From assembly GCA_963921825.1 (NCBI GenBank), contig OY997591.1:34121825-34185824 (forward strand): 64,000 nt of DNA, written 5' to 3'. Below, piece after piece: positions 47,596 through 57,155 of this stretch; within the stretch, counting starts at the first letter, position 1, and each line of letters opens with the position of its first letter. Position numbers and translations under genes: made by a program. The stretch is from Erodium maritimum. Taxonomy: Eukaryota; Streptophyta; Magnoliopsida; Geraniales; Geraniaceae. The notes beneath the pieces were generated by a model. The model was given only the letters and a program-made list of their open reading frames with translations. It did no database searches and had not been told where the DNA came from.

Positions 47596-49360
47596 GGGAA
47601 AATTTCAGTACAATACCCAGCCAAACATTTAATTTCAGTATAATATCTTGGCATAAATTTTTTGCACTTTCATATCTAAACAAAACATTTATTTTCACTT
47701 TGTTACCCAACCGTTAACTTTCTGTTAGTTTGGATGGAAAAAGTTAAAAAGACCATAATACCCCTAACTATTCTTCAAATTTTCAAACTCATGCCATTGA
47801 ACTCAGAACTTAAAATTAAGTGAAATGACCATAATACCCTCCACTGTTAGGGTAGTAAAATAAATTTTTTGAAAATTATTTTTATTTTTCGAAAATTCTA
47901 TTTTTATTTTTATAAATTCAGTTTTTTATTTATGAAAATTATTTTTATTTTCAAAAATTCAGATTTTAATTTAAAAATACAAAAATAAAATCAGATTTTA
48001 TTTTTAAAAATATATAAAAATCAGTTTTTTATTTTATTTTATCAAGATTTTATTATATCTGTTTTTTTTAATTTTTTTATTTTTCTACCTAATTCACTCT
48101 CTCTCTCTGCCCAACTTCGTCTCTCTCTCTCTCTACCCAGATCCTCCCCTTCTTCGTCTCTCTCTACCAGATCCTCCCCTCCTTCGTCTCTCTCTGGTTG
48201 ATAACTATGGTTGATAATTTTGTGGGATGCAATTTGGGTCTCGCCGGAGAAAACCCAGATGTCCGAAAGGTCCAATCGGAGACGCAGATCTGAAATTTTG
48301 TCAAAGTACATAAAAATCAAATTTTGTCTTCAATCTTCGGCGTGGGTTGGGTCTTTTGGCACAGATCTTGGTAACTCTCCGTGCCCTGCTCTTGTTCGTG
48401 GCGATTATTGTTCTTCTGCAAAATCTAGTACCCATTTTGGTCCCTCAACATTTGAAGGCAAAAAAAAAACAGCGGCGAAAACTAGAGTGGTGGCAGCTGT
48501 GGCCGTTTCCGGCTGCTGAGGGATTTGAGATTTGGGTGACGGTGAAGGTACATGTTTTGAAGATTGGAGGCGGAGGGTGGGTGGAGGAGGTCGTGAAGAT
48601 GAGGGAGGAGCAGGAAGAGGGGTGGGAGGGCAGTTTGGGGTGTGGCAGATTTAGGCTAGGGTTGAATTTGGGGAACATTAAGGTGAAGGAGATGCTAATT
48701 GGGAGGGAAGATCCCGCGGTTAGAGAGAGGAAGTGAAGGTTTTGGAGGAGGAAGAAGGAGATTGGACATAGTCATTACAGAGCCACAAATTTGCGTAGAG
48801 AGAGATAGATATCTGGGTAGAAAAAGATAAAGATGAGGAAGAGAGAGAAACTGTGGGTAGAAAAATAAAAAAATGAAAAAAAATATATTAATCAAATATT
48901 AATTAAATTTAAAAAAAAACTGATTTTAATGTATATTTTTATATAAAAAAACTGATTTTTAGGTTTTTTTAAAAAAATTGATTTTTATGTATTTTTAAAA
49001 ATAAAATCTGATTTTTTTTAAATAAAAATAATTTTCATAAAAAAAAACTGAATTTATAAAAAAATGATTTTATTTTAAAATTAGTGAAATTTTCATTTTA
49101 ATACCCTAACAATGAAGGGTATTATTGTCATTTCACTTGTTTCAAAATTCTGAGTTCAGTGGCATGAATTTGAAAATTTGAGGAATAGTTAGGGGTATTA
49201 TGGTCTTTTTAACTTTTTCCATCCAAACTAACAGAAAGTTAACGGTTGGGTACCAAAGTGAAAATAATTGTTTGGTTTAGGTATGAAAGTGAAATTTTTT
49301 TATACCAGGGTATTATACTGAAATTAAATGTTTGGCAGGGTATTATACTGAAATTTCCCC
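47596..49360. mobile_element. Mutator-like foldback element (1765 bp)
   Basis: TSD TTATTAATA (9 bp) lies at 47587-47595 and 49361-49369. Inverted arms start GGGAAAATTTCAGTA and GGGGAAATTTCAGTA. They are well matched for about 300 bp and more loosely for 250-300 bp further, through AT-rich and CTCTCT/AGAGAG tracts. The non-palindromic core is about 48190-48770 and less AT-rich. No transposase was found. The core frames (48211-48519, 48347-48736) overlap each other and match nothing I know. Confidence 0.92.
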
Positions 49361-49369
49361 TTATTAATA

Positions 49370-51427
49370 TTCCATCTCCCACATCCAAATTATTATATAT
49401 AAGGATCCCACATAATACACATTTATACTTTACATTATAATACCAAAACTTACTCATACCACTCAATTAAACATATTAGATCCACCCGAATTGTAAACTA
49501 CACAAAATTTTGGTACTATTTTTCCACGGGATAATTACTCAAACATACACAAACACATACGAGTTTTTACACGGATGAATGGACTAACTTATACAACCAA
49601 TTAGCACCGTTAGGTTTTCATCCAAGTCCATTAGTTTTGTGCACATCCGTTGTTGATGCTCTAAAGGTGTGCCGTTTAGTGATTTTGGGTTTAGGTTTTG
49701 AGATAAAAATTCAAGGGCATTTTCGATATATCGAGAAATGGTTGATTAACAAATTTTGTAATAGATCTGGCCCCAAAACCTTAACAGTGTCAATTAACCG
49801 TATAGACTAGTCTATTTTTCCGTTAAACATATACGTTAATGTATACATTTAGACATATTCAGTGATTAACCAATTTTTCTTTCAAAGGTAAGATTAATCA
49901 TAGTAGTTACTGATTTATGGACAAACCAGACAATCATTCAGTAACATATGCAGTGCCCCAATCTATCGAATTTCATAATTCAAGTGGGCCATTTATGTTG
50001 AGAAATTAATGTGAGGAAAAAAGACTTGAAAACCAACATCAACCTAAGAAGCAGATAGAGATGGCACCTGCTGCACTATTCTATAATGACATGATACCTT
50101 CAACAATCAATTACTGTATAAATAATGTTCAAACTTGTACTTCACTAATTGACCGATGGATTGTCGACACGTGTAAGATTTACTTTGTTTTAGTACTAAC
50201 CTCATCTTGTACTTTGTTTATGATACAAACATGGAAGATTTGTTTTGAATTTGATAGTTGGGATCATTTTAGTAGGCCTTCACACTACGATCTCAGCAGA
50301 TAATCCATCATCATCAATTGGACTCCTTCAATCCCCAATTTCCATTTAAAACCTCATCACCAAGTATTAATTTATGCAAGTACTAGAGAGTGATCTAAAC
50401 CTTATTAATTAATAACATAATAATGTTAATCTAATACTTGAATTTTGAGTAATAGTTTATATGAAATTGTAGTTATAAAATATTAGAATTTTATAAATAA
50501 TTGAAATGGGAACTTGAGAGGGCAAAACAATCCAAAAGCAATAGGTCCAAAGAGGGTGGATTGGGTTGTGATGATTTCAATTCAATATAAAGTTTATTTC
50601 CATCCAACTTTCATCTTATGAAATAGCTTTATGTCATCATCAATCATTATCCCCTTCAATGCATCAAAGTAAAAGTTGAGATAACTTTTTCTCATTTGTT
50701 GAGACACCAACTTTGTTCTCATCAATACAAACATCAGCCTCACTACATCAACATTTGTTTTCTTAATGAGTCCCATTTTTGGTGTAGCTGCTCCTCATAA
50801 TCATCATCATCATCAGCCTAATTGGATATAGTCAACAAGACCTCAACAAATGGAAGATTGAAGACACATCAAAGATGATGGATGCTTCACACACCAAAAA
50901 CTTGTTTCCACATTCATATTTAATGTAAGACTACAAGGCACCAACTGGATTTTCAGATATAATAATAATAAATAATAAACTATCCAATTAATAAAGGAAA
51001 GCTTAGATTATAGCTGAGGTCTTATAGATGTGTCCATAGAGCATAGGCAATAACAAGGCAAAGGAAAAGCACAAAGTTAATTATTACTATAGAGTGGTTC
51101 CAAATCCATACAACTTGTGTCTATATTTCTATGAATTTGGTTAATGGAATTTTGAGGTGAGATATATATTAGATATGACTTAAATGGTTATTTTGGAGTG
51201 GGTCTTGGTAGGCCAACCAATGGGGCCTCATCTAGGACAATAGGTGTGATGTTTGCTCCTATTTGGTCATGTGATTATGGTAGTTCTAGTGAATGGTTCA
51301 ATAATTTAATTTGTATCATTTAAATCCAGTTCTTGCTAACAAATCTCTCTAAAAAAAATTGAATGGGTTATGCATTTTAATCATACAAATAAAATAGCAT
51401 TTTATCACTTAATTTGTTTGCTGATAA
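49370..51427. other. Gene-free interval
   Basis: AT-rich intergenic sequence. An 80-codon frame at 50061-50303 (+) and a 60-codon frame at 50594-50776 (-) have no recognisable domain or supporting context. Confidence 0.5.
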
Positions 51428-51436
51428 ATCTTCTTA

Positions 51437-51938
51437 GAGTTAATTTCATGTTACTATCCTAAAAATTCATAATTTTCATCTCACTACCTTAACTATTGTT
51501 TGTGGCACCTCAATACCCTAGAATGCATTTTTATTCACCTTCATACCCACCACCAATTTTCCATCCATTCTTTGACGAAAAATGGTCATGTGCGAAGCAC
51601 ATGACCCTACTTTTTAAAAAAATACATAAACTTCCCTTTACCTCCCTTTCTTACCCACTTCATTTTCATTGAAACCCTAAACAATCCGACATCAGAAAAG
51701 GGTTGTTTAGGGTTTTAATGAAAATGAAGTGGGTAAGAGAGAGAAGTAAATGGTAGTTTAGGTGTTTTTAGAAAAAGTAGGGTCATATGGATATTTTCCG
51801 TCCAAAAATGGATGAAAAAATGACGGCGAGTATGTAAGTAAAAAAAAATACATTCTAAGGTAGTGAGGTGCCACAAAAAAAAGTTAGGATAGTAAGATGA
51901 AAAAAAAAAAAATTAGGATAGTGAGATGAAATTAACCC
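51437..51938. mobile_element. Mutator-like foldback MITE (502 bp)
   Basis: TSD ATCTTCTTA (9 bp) lies at 51428-51436 and 51939-51947. Termini GAGTTAATTTCAT and GGGTTAATTTCAT (reversed right end) extend into long inverted arms. The centre is a near-perfect hairpin around AACCCTAAACAA/TTGTTTAGGGTT (about 51655-51735). Confidence 0.9.
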
Positions 51939-51947
51939 ATCTTCTTA

Positions 51948-53378
51948 TATAGCTTTCATTTTTACTCTCTTAAAGATGAGTATGGGTTTTATCTGAAATA
52001 AAGTTAGCAAAAACAAGGTAGAGAGTTAAATGATTGAATTGGGGTAGGTATTCTCAACAAGATGGGTATAGATCAACATCAGTTGTTTTGGGTTGACACT
52101 TTTGTCTTGTTCACCTCTCTCATGCACATAACCATCCCAAAGGTTGATCTTTTGTAGATTTCCACTAAGTTTCCTTGATTTACATATACCACTTCTGTAA
52201 GGAAGTGAGTATTTGATATCTATTTTTACACTTGAAGAGGTGATTTCTTGAATCTAATTTGGTATCTATCTATACAAATGATTTATGTGTTGATCATTGA
52301 GTAAAGGATGCTCATAACTAAGTAGGAGAATCTCAAACCAAACTGATCACTTGCCTTTACAAGTTAATCATTTTCCTTAAATAGACAAACATTGCTCATA
52401 AAGATTCTTGAGGGCAATTCTTTTGCCTTTAGATTAGACAAATTGAGGCCAAGAAGCATTGTATGGTTTAAATGGACCACCTTGAATGAATAGCTAACTT
52501 TTTTCCTTAATTGGACAAACCTTGATCAATACTAAAATAATTGTATGATGAAGAATGTGCATGATAAGAAGCAATGTTTTGATAATAGAAAACAAACCAA
52601 AAACTTTGCTCTTGGAAATTTTGCAATAATGCAGGCATTTCTTGCTATATCATTTGAGTTTGTTCTAGTTTCATCTCCCATGGACCAACCCAAACTCCTC
52701 CTTGGGTTTTGACACTAACCCTTCACTATTGACTATATTACTTGTTTACTTTTTCTTAATCTAAACTGTAATCATAGTTATGTGTTCAACAAAATAGTAG
52801 ACTCTTTTGTTGGGTCCATGCCAGAAAATGAAGGCAGTATCTCCAACCACAACTCTTGTGGTACAAGGATTTCCACACATAGTTTCTACCCAAATTGCAA
52901 ATTATGTGATATTGGATGACATTATTGTGGTTGTGGGGTCTCCTTCCACATGAGCTTGACCCCTCATAGACCATGGATTTGGAAACATGTTGCAACAATA
53001 TTGAAGCTCAAGGGAGAGACCCACTCATTTATTATTTCATTAATTAATTAACATTACCAATCCTTAATCTATTCTTAATCCTACTCCAAATCTCAATCTA
53101 TTAACTGTTATGTGTATGACTTTGAGTTTGAAAGACAATGACATTCCTCAATCATCAACTTTACACATCTTCACTTGTGTGTTTCTTTTTTGGCAAAAGT
53201 TCCTTTTATCCCAGTATGACAAGAGCCTCTCCATTATGTGGTCTTTATCAGGGGTAAACTTTCTCCCTTTTTATGCTTTTTCTCGTTCAAGTTTAGACAC
53301 ACAATTTGTTCCCATTTCTTAAAATAATATCATAGATATGTTTATACCCTTTGATAAGGTATGATTACTAGTTTGAAG
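51948..53378. other. Gene-free interval
   Basis: AT-rich. A 70-codon minus frame at 52786-52998 has no recognisable family. No RNA gene was identified. Confidence 0.5.
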
Positions 53379-53383
53379 TATCA

Positions 53384-53843
53384 TGGTGTGTGCTTCGCTA
53401 ATGGATCTCGTTATGCGATCTTGGTAAGACTTCAGATCAAGGGTTCGCTGGAGCAAAGCTTTGTTCTTCTTCTTCCCAATTGTGTAGAGTTATGAACTCG
53501 TTGTAAAGAGATCTCAAAAACCTTCGGTGAGACGAAAATATTCTTATTATTTAAGTCTGAATTATTTATAATACTCTCTTGGTATATATATAGCCAATAG
53601 GTTACCTAAAACCAAAACCCTAATACCATTATAACTGATAATTACATATTCCTAATAATATTAATTGCCAACTAGGTTTCCAAATACTAATACACTTGTA
53701 AAATAAGAAAACTAATAAAAGGAAATACTTATTCCAGCCTTCAGCCGACTCTATTCCCTCCTCCCTCTTGGTTGCGCGTGTAGCTTCTCCTCCCAATAGG
53801 GTGGGCTTATCCCATCCCATTACGGCCCGTAAGACCCATAACA
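53384..53843 (-). repeat. 3' LTR of miniature Gypsy element
   Basis: On the minus strand it starts TGTTATGGGTCTTACGG and ends GCACACACCA. 460 bp. Confidence 0.92.
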
Positions 53844-54841
53844 TCACTCCCCCATCGCACATGGCACTTGTCCTCAAGCGCATGGGGTGGATCAGCCTCG
53901 TCCTCGCCCTCGTCCTCGTACAGCTCCAACCAAAAGAGATTTTTGCATTTATAACCAAAGTTGTAGGCTTCGTTGCAACTAAAACAAAGTCCTTTAGCGA
54001 TACGATCCTTCTTTTCTTCTTCGGAAATACGTTTAGCGTACGGCCTCGAAGGAGCTGAATTCTGCACCTGCTGGCGACTTGGGGAACGAACCTCGCTGCG
54101 AGCTCTCCTTTCATAGAGCTTTGTCAACCCGATTGTTGTGGTTAGGTCCGGTGGGAGTTGGATTTCCACATCAATTGCCAGTTTTTCCTGCAAGCCACTC
54201 AGGAACAAAGAGATTTCCTGATCAACCTTCAAGTCCGGAACCTGCGAAGCCAGGCATTCGAACCGAGTGGAGTACTCCTCGACTGAGCTCTCTTGGCGTA
54301 ACTTCGCGAGCTCCCCCAGCTGGTTACTCGCTAAAATCGATCCAAAGCGAGAATTACAATAAAGCTTAAATGCTGGCCAGTTCAGGTCCGGATCATCCCT
54401 CTGGGTTTTCGTATACCATTGTTGCGCAGCATCCTCCATATGAAAAGCTGCCAACAATACTTTTTCGTCCGCCGGAGTGCGTTGGTGGAGGAAGAAGGCT
54501 TCACACCGGTTCAACCATGTTGTCGAGTCCGTTCGGCCATCGAAACGAGGAAATTTTAGGCGAGTAAGACGAGGGACGAGAGCTCCTTCGCCCCCTGATC
54601 CTGCGTCGGATGTTGCTGGGACCGGCGGTGGTGTCCGCTGCCGTTGTACGGCAGCCGAGCTACTCTCCGGCAGAGGCTCCGACGGTGGTAGGGATAGGGC
54701 GCGCACCTGGGCAGCCAAGTTCTGCACTTCTCGCCGATCAGCTTTACTCCTTTGTCGATCAGTTGTAATTTTCAGTTGATCAGCTTTATATTCGGTCAGT
54801 AATGCCGTAAATTGCTGCTGAAACGATTGATCTTGGTCCAT
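53807..54841 (-). CDS. Gypsy gag protein, 344 aa, running into the 3' LTR
   Basis: I chose the ATG at 54841 (MDQDQSFQQQF), just after the PBS; the open frame extends 32 codons upstream into the 5' LTR, where no start is expected. Order: coiled-coil-like N-terminus with Gln/Lys/Arg, Pro/Ser linker, retrotransposon gag domain (RFDGRTDSTTWLNRCE ... WPAFKLYCNSRFG ... LSGLQEKL), basic linker, and zinc knuckle CFSCNEAYNFGYKC. In this knuckle the expected His of CCHC is Tyr. The frame then joins an acidic tail and ends 37 nt inside the 3' LTR. Pol has been removed by an internal deletion. The frame is otherwise uninterrupted for 344 codons, unusual in this window. Confidence 0.8.
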   Translation of the reverse strand: MDQDQSFQQQFTALLTEYKADQLKITTDRQRSKADRREVQNLAAQVRALSLPPSEPLPESSSAAVQRQRTPPPVPATSDAGSGGEGALVPRLTRLKFPRFDGRTDSTTWLNRCEAFFLHQRTPADEKVLLAAFHMEDAAQQWYTKTQRDDPDLNWPAFKLYCNSRFGSILASNQLGELAKLRQESSVEEYSTRFECLASQVPDLKVDQEISLFLSGLQEKLAIDVEIQLPPDLTTTIGLTKLYERRARSEVRSPSRQQVQNSAPSRPYAKRISEEEKKDRIAKGLCFSCNEAYNFGYKCKNLFWLELYEDEGEDEADPPHALEDKCHVRWGSDVMGLTGRNGMG

Positions 54842-54864
54842 AACGTGTGGTTGTGATACCAATT

Positions 54865-55355
54865 TGGTGTGTGCATCGCTAATGGATCTCGTTATGCGAC
54901 CCTGGTAAGACTTCATATCAAGGGTTCGCTGGAGCAAAGCCTTGTTCTTCTTCTTCTTCTTCCTAATTGTGTAGAGTTATGAGCTCGTTGTAAAGGGAAC
55001 TCAAAGACCTTCGGTGAGACGAAAATATTCTTATTATTCAAGTCTGAATTATTCATAATACTCTCTTGGTATATATAGCCAAGAGGTTACCTAAAACCAA
55101 AACCCTAATACCATTATAACTGGTAATTACATATTCCTAATAATATTAATTGCCAACTAGGTTTCCAAATACTAATACACTTGTAAAATAAGAAAACTAA
55201 TAAAAAGGAAATACTTATTCCAGCCTTCAGCCGACTCTATTCCCTCTCCCTCTTGCTTGCGCGCGCAACCTATTCCCTCTTGGTTGCGCGTGTAGCTTCT
55301 CCTCCCAATAGGGTGGGCTTATCCCATCCCATTACGGTCCGTAAGGCCCATAACA
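54865..55355 (-). repeat. 5' LTR of miniature Gypsy element
   Basis: 491 bp on the minus strand, starting TGTTATGGGCCTTACGG. About 30 bp longer than its partner because of a duplicated TATTCCCTC...TTG segment at about 55240-55285. Confidence 0.92.
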
Positions 55356-55524
55356 TATCATTGCGACATGTTTTTGTTTGGATTGAGAGATTTATCCTTC
55401 AGTCTTTATTTTCTTTTCAAAAACTAAGTTTTCTATTTCGAATAGAATCTCACTTGCTGATAAAAAAAACATGTATGTTGTAGAATATGAATGAGAAATA
55501 AAAAAAAAACAATATCTTGTACAA

Positions 55525-56895
55525 GAGGAGAAATCTATTGAGAACCACTCTTAACATGGGAACCGCGAGAACCAATCCTGGTCACACTCATCTATGATCC
55601 AACACTCATCAAAATGCCACATCATCACCCCAATCCAAGCCAAATTCACGCCACTTTCAACAATTCTCACACAAGCAAGGGTATAATTGTAATAGCATGG
55701 TGTCATGTGGACAATTGTCCATTTTTTTCTCACTAATTCACTAATTTAATATTTCCCGATTCGTTTGAACTCCGATTAACTTCAAACTTGTGCCAAATTT
55801 TTTCTTTTTTCAAGGGCTTTAAATCAAGATCAGTCATGAATATATTTTGAAGCACGAAAATAAAAATTTATATCAAGGTGATAAAAATTAATGTTGAGCG
55901 TTGATAAATCTTCACTAATAAATGTTTTATATCGGAGTACCAAACTAGTGCTAAATGTTGATAAAAAAAACATGTAATGAGGTGATAAGAAACAAATAAT
56001 GAGGTGATAAAAACCATTTTCAATTTTGATAATAAGTGTGATACACTAGAGTTTAACGTTGATAAAAAAAACTTGTGATGAGGTGATAAAAAACACGTAA
56101 TTCAATGATAAATCTAGTGTTTAGTGTTGATAAAACTGGTGTTCATAAAAAGCACGTGATGAGATGATAAAAATCATGATCAGTTTTGGAGAATGGGGTG
56201 ATAAAACCAGTGTAAAGTATTGATAAAAACAGGGTAAAGTGTTGATAAACTCAGAGCAAAGTGTTAATAAAAATTACCCATATATAATTCCTTTAAAAAC
56301 TAGCCCCGAAATAAAAAAAATTCGTGCTTCAAAAAAACATGTGATGGGGGTGATAAAACACACGTAATTTGAATGATAAACCTAGTGTTTAGTGTTGATA
56401 AAACTAGTGTTCATAAAAAGCATGCGATGAGGTGATAAATTATGATCAGTTTTGGAAAATGAGGTGATAAAACCAGTGCAAAGTGTTGATAAAACCAGTG
56501 TAAAAGTGTTGATAAATCCAGAGCAAAGTGTTGATAAAAATTACCCAGATTTTTTTTAAAAAAAAAATCAACACCGAAATATTTTTTTTTCGTGCTTCAA
56601 GATATATTCATGACTGATCTTGATTGTAATCCCTTAAAAAACAAAACTAATGGCGCAAGTTTGAAGCCAATCGGAGTTCAAACGAAGCGGGAAAAATTAA
56701 ATTAGTGAATTGGTTAAAAAAAATAATATGATAGTTTTACTAAAAAGCTCTTACCACTTACTAAAAAGTGCTTTTTTTGCAGTCAACAAGTCAACTACTC
56801 AATTGCATCTCATCCATCCATTCCAAAAATGGATGACTTAGATTGGTTCTCACGGTTCCTACGTTAAAACATGGTTCTCACCAGATTTCTCCTCT
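55525..56895. mobile_element. Mutator-like foldback element with internal GTTGATAAA repeats (1371 bp)
   Basis: CTTGTACAA lies at 55516-55524 and 56896-56904. Inverted arms begin GAGGAGAAATCT and match in blocks: 55525-55590 with 56830-56895, and 55735-55860 with 56570-56715. The core at 55860-56540 consists of short units such as GTGTTGATAAAA and GATGAGGTGATAAAA, and itself contains a diverged duplication of about 200 bp. No transposase. Confidence 0.85.
55860..56540 (+). repeat. Tandem array of TTGATAAA / GGTGATAAA units
   Basis: More than twenty occurrences of TGATAAA spaced 15-30 nt. Two higher-order blocks, about 56090-56275 and 56325-56540, share the sequence order (GTGTTCATAAAAAGCAYG ... 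ATGATCAGTTTTGGA ... AAAATTACCCA). Confidence 0.85.
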
Positions 56896-56904
56896 CTTGT
56901 ACAA

Positions 56905-57155
56905 ATAGAATAGGAGAAAGGGATGCAATAAAAAAGTTTCCACAAAGAGAGCTCCGAAACCAATAAAATCGGAAAATCCAACCCAATTGGTATTACAATT
57001 GACCACACCGGAGTGTAATGGTTCATTTACGGTCTAAATAATAATGGACCAAGAAATTTGATTCGGTTTACAGTCCTATATATTTCAAACGGTGAAACCG
57101 GATCGATACCGGCTCTCTACCTGAAGCCCAACAAAAACATATCCCAGGCCATCAA
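56905..57155. other. Short gene-free spacer
   Basis: Sequence between a foldback element and a Gypsy LTR. Nothing recognised. The last five bases, ATCAA (57151-57155), should be the 5' TSD of the Gypsy element. Confidence 0.4.

Larger units (their letters stand above)
53384..55355 (-). mobile_element. Miniature Gypsy retrotransposon retaining only gag, reverse
   Basis: LTRs lie at 53384-53843 (460 bp) and 54865-55355 (491 bp). The TSD TATCA is at 53379-53383 and 55356-55360. On the minus strand the 5' LTR is the right one, followed by a PBS-like TTGGTATCACAACC; the purine tract GATGGGGGAGTGA precedes the left LTR. The right LTR has a local duplication in its TTCCCTC region. The interior is about 1 kb with one gag frame; protease, RT and integrase are absent. 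Confidence 0.94.

Noticed and set aside
48211-48736. Two overlapping frames in the foldback core as a captured gene
   Set aside because: They overlap in different frames and match no family I can recognise. Capture remains only a hypothesis.
50061-50303. Possible small gene of 80 codons
   Set aside because: No domain, no splice or promoter context that stands out, and average AT-rich composition.
53768-54058. Plus-strand 96-codon frame
   Set aside because: Antisense shadow of the gag frame at 53807-54841.
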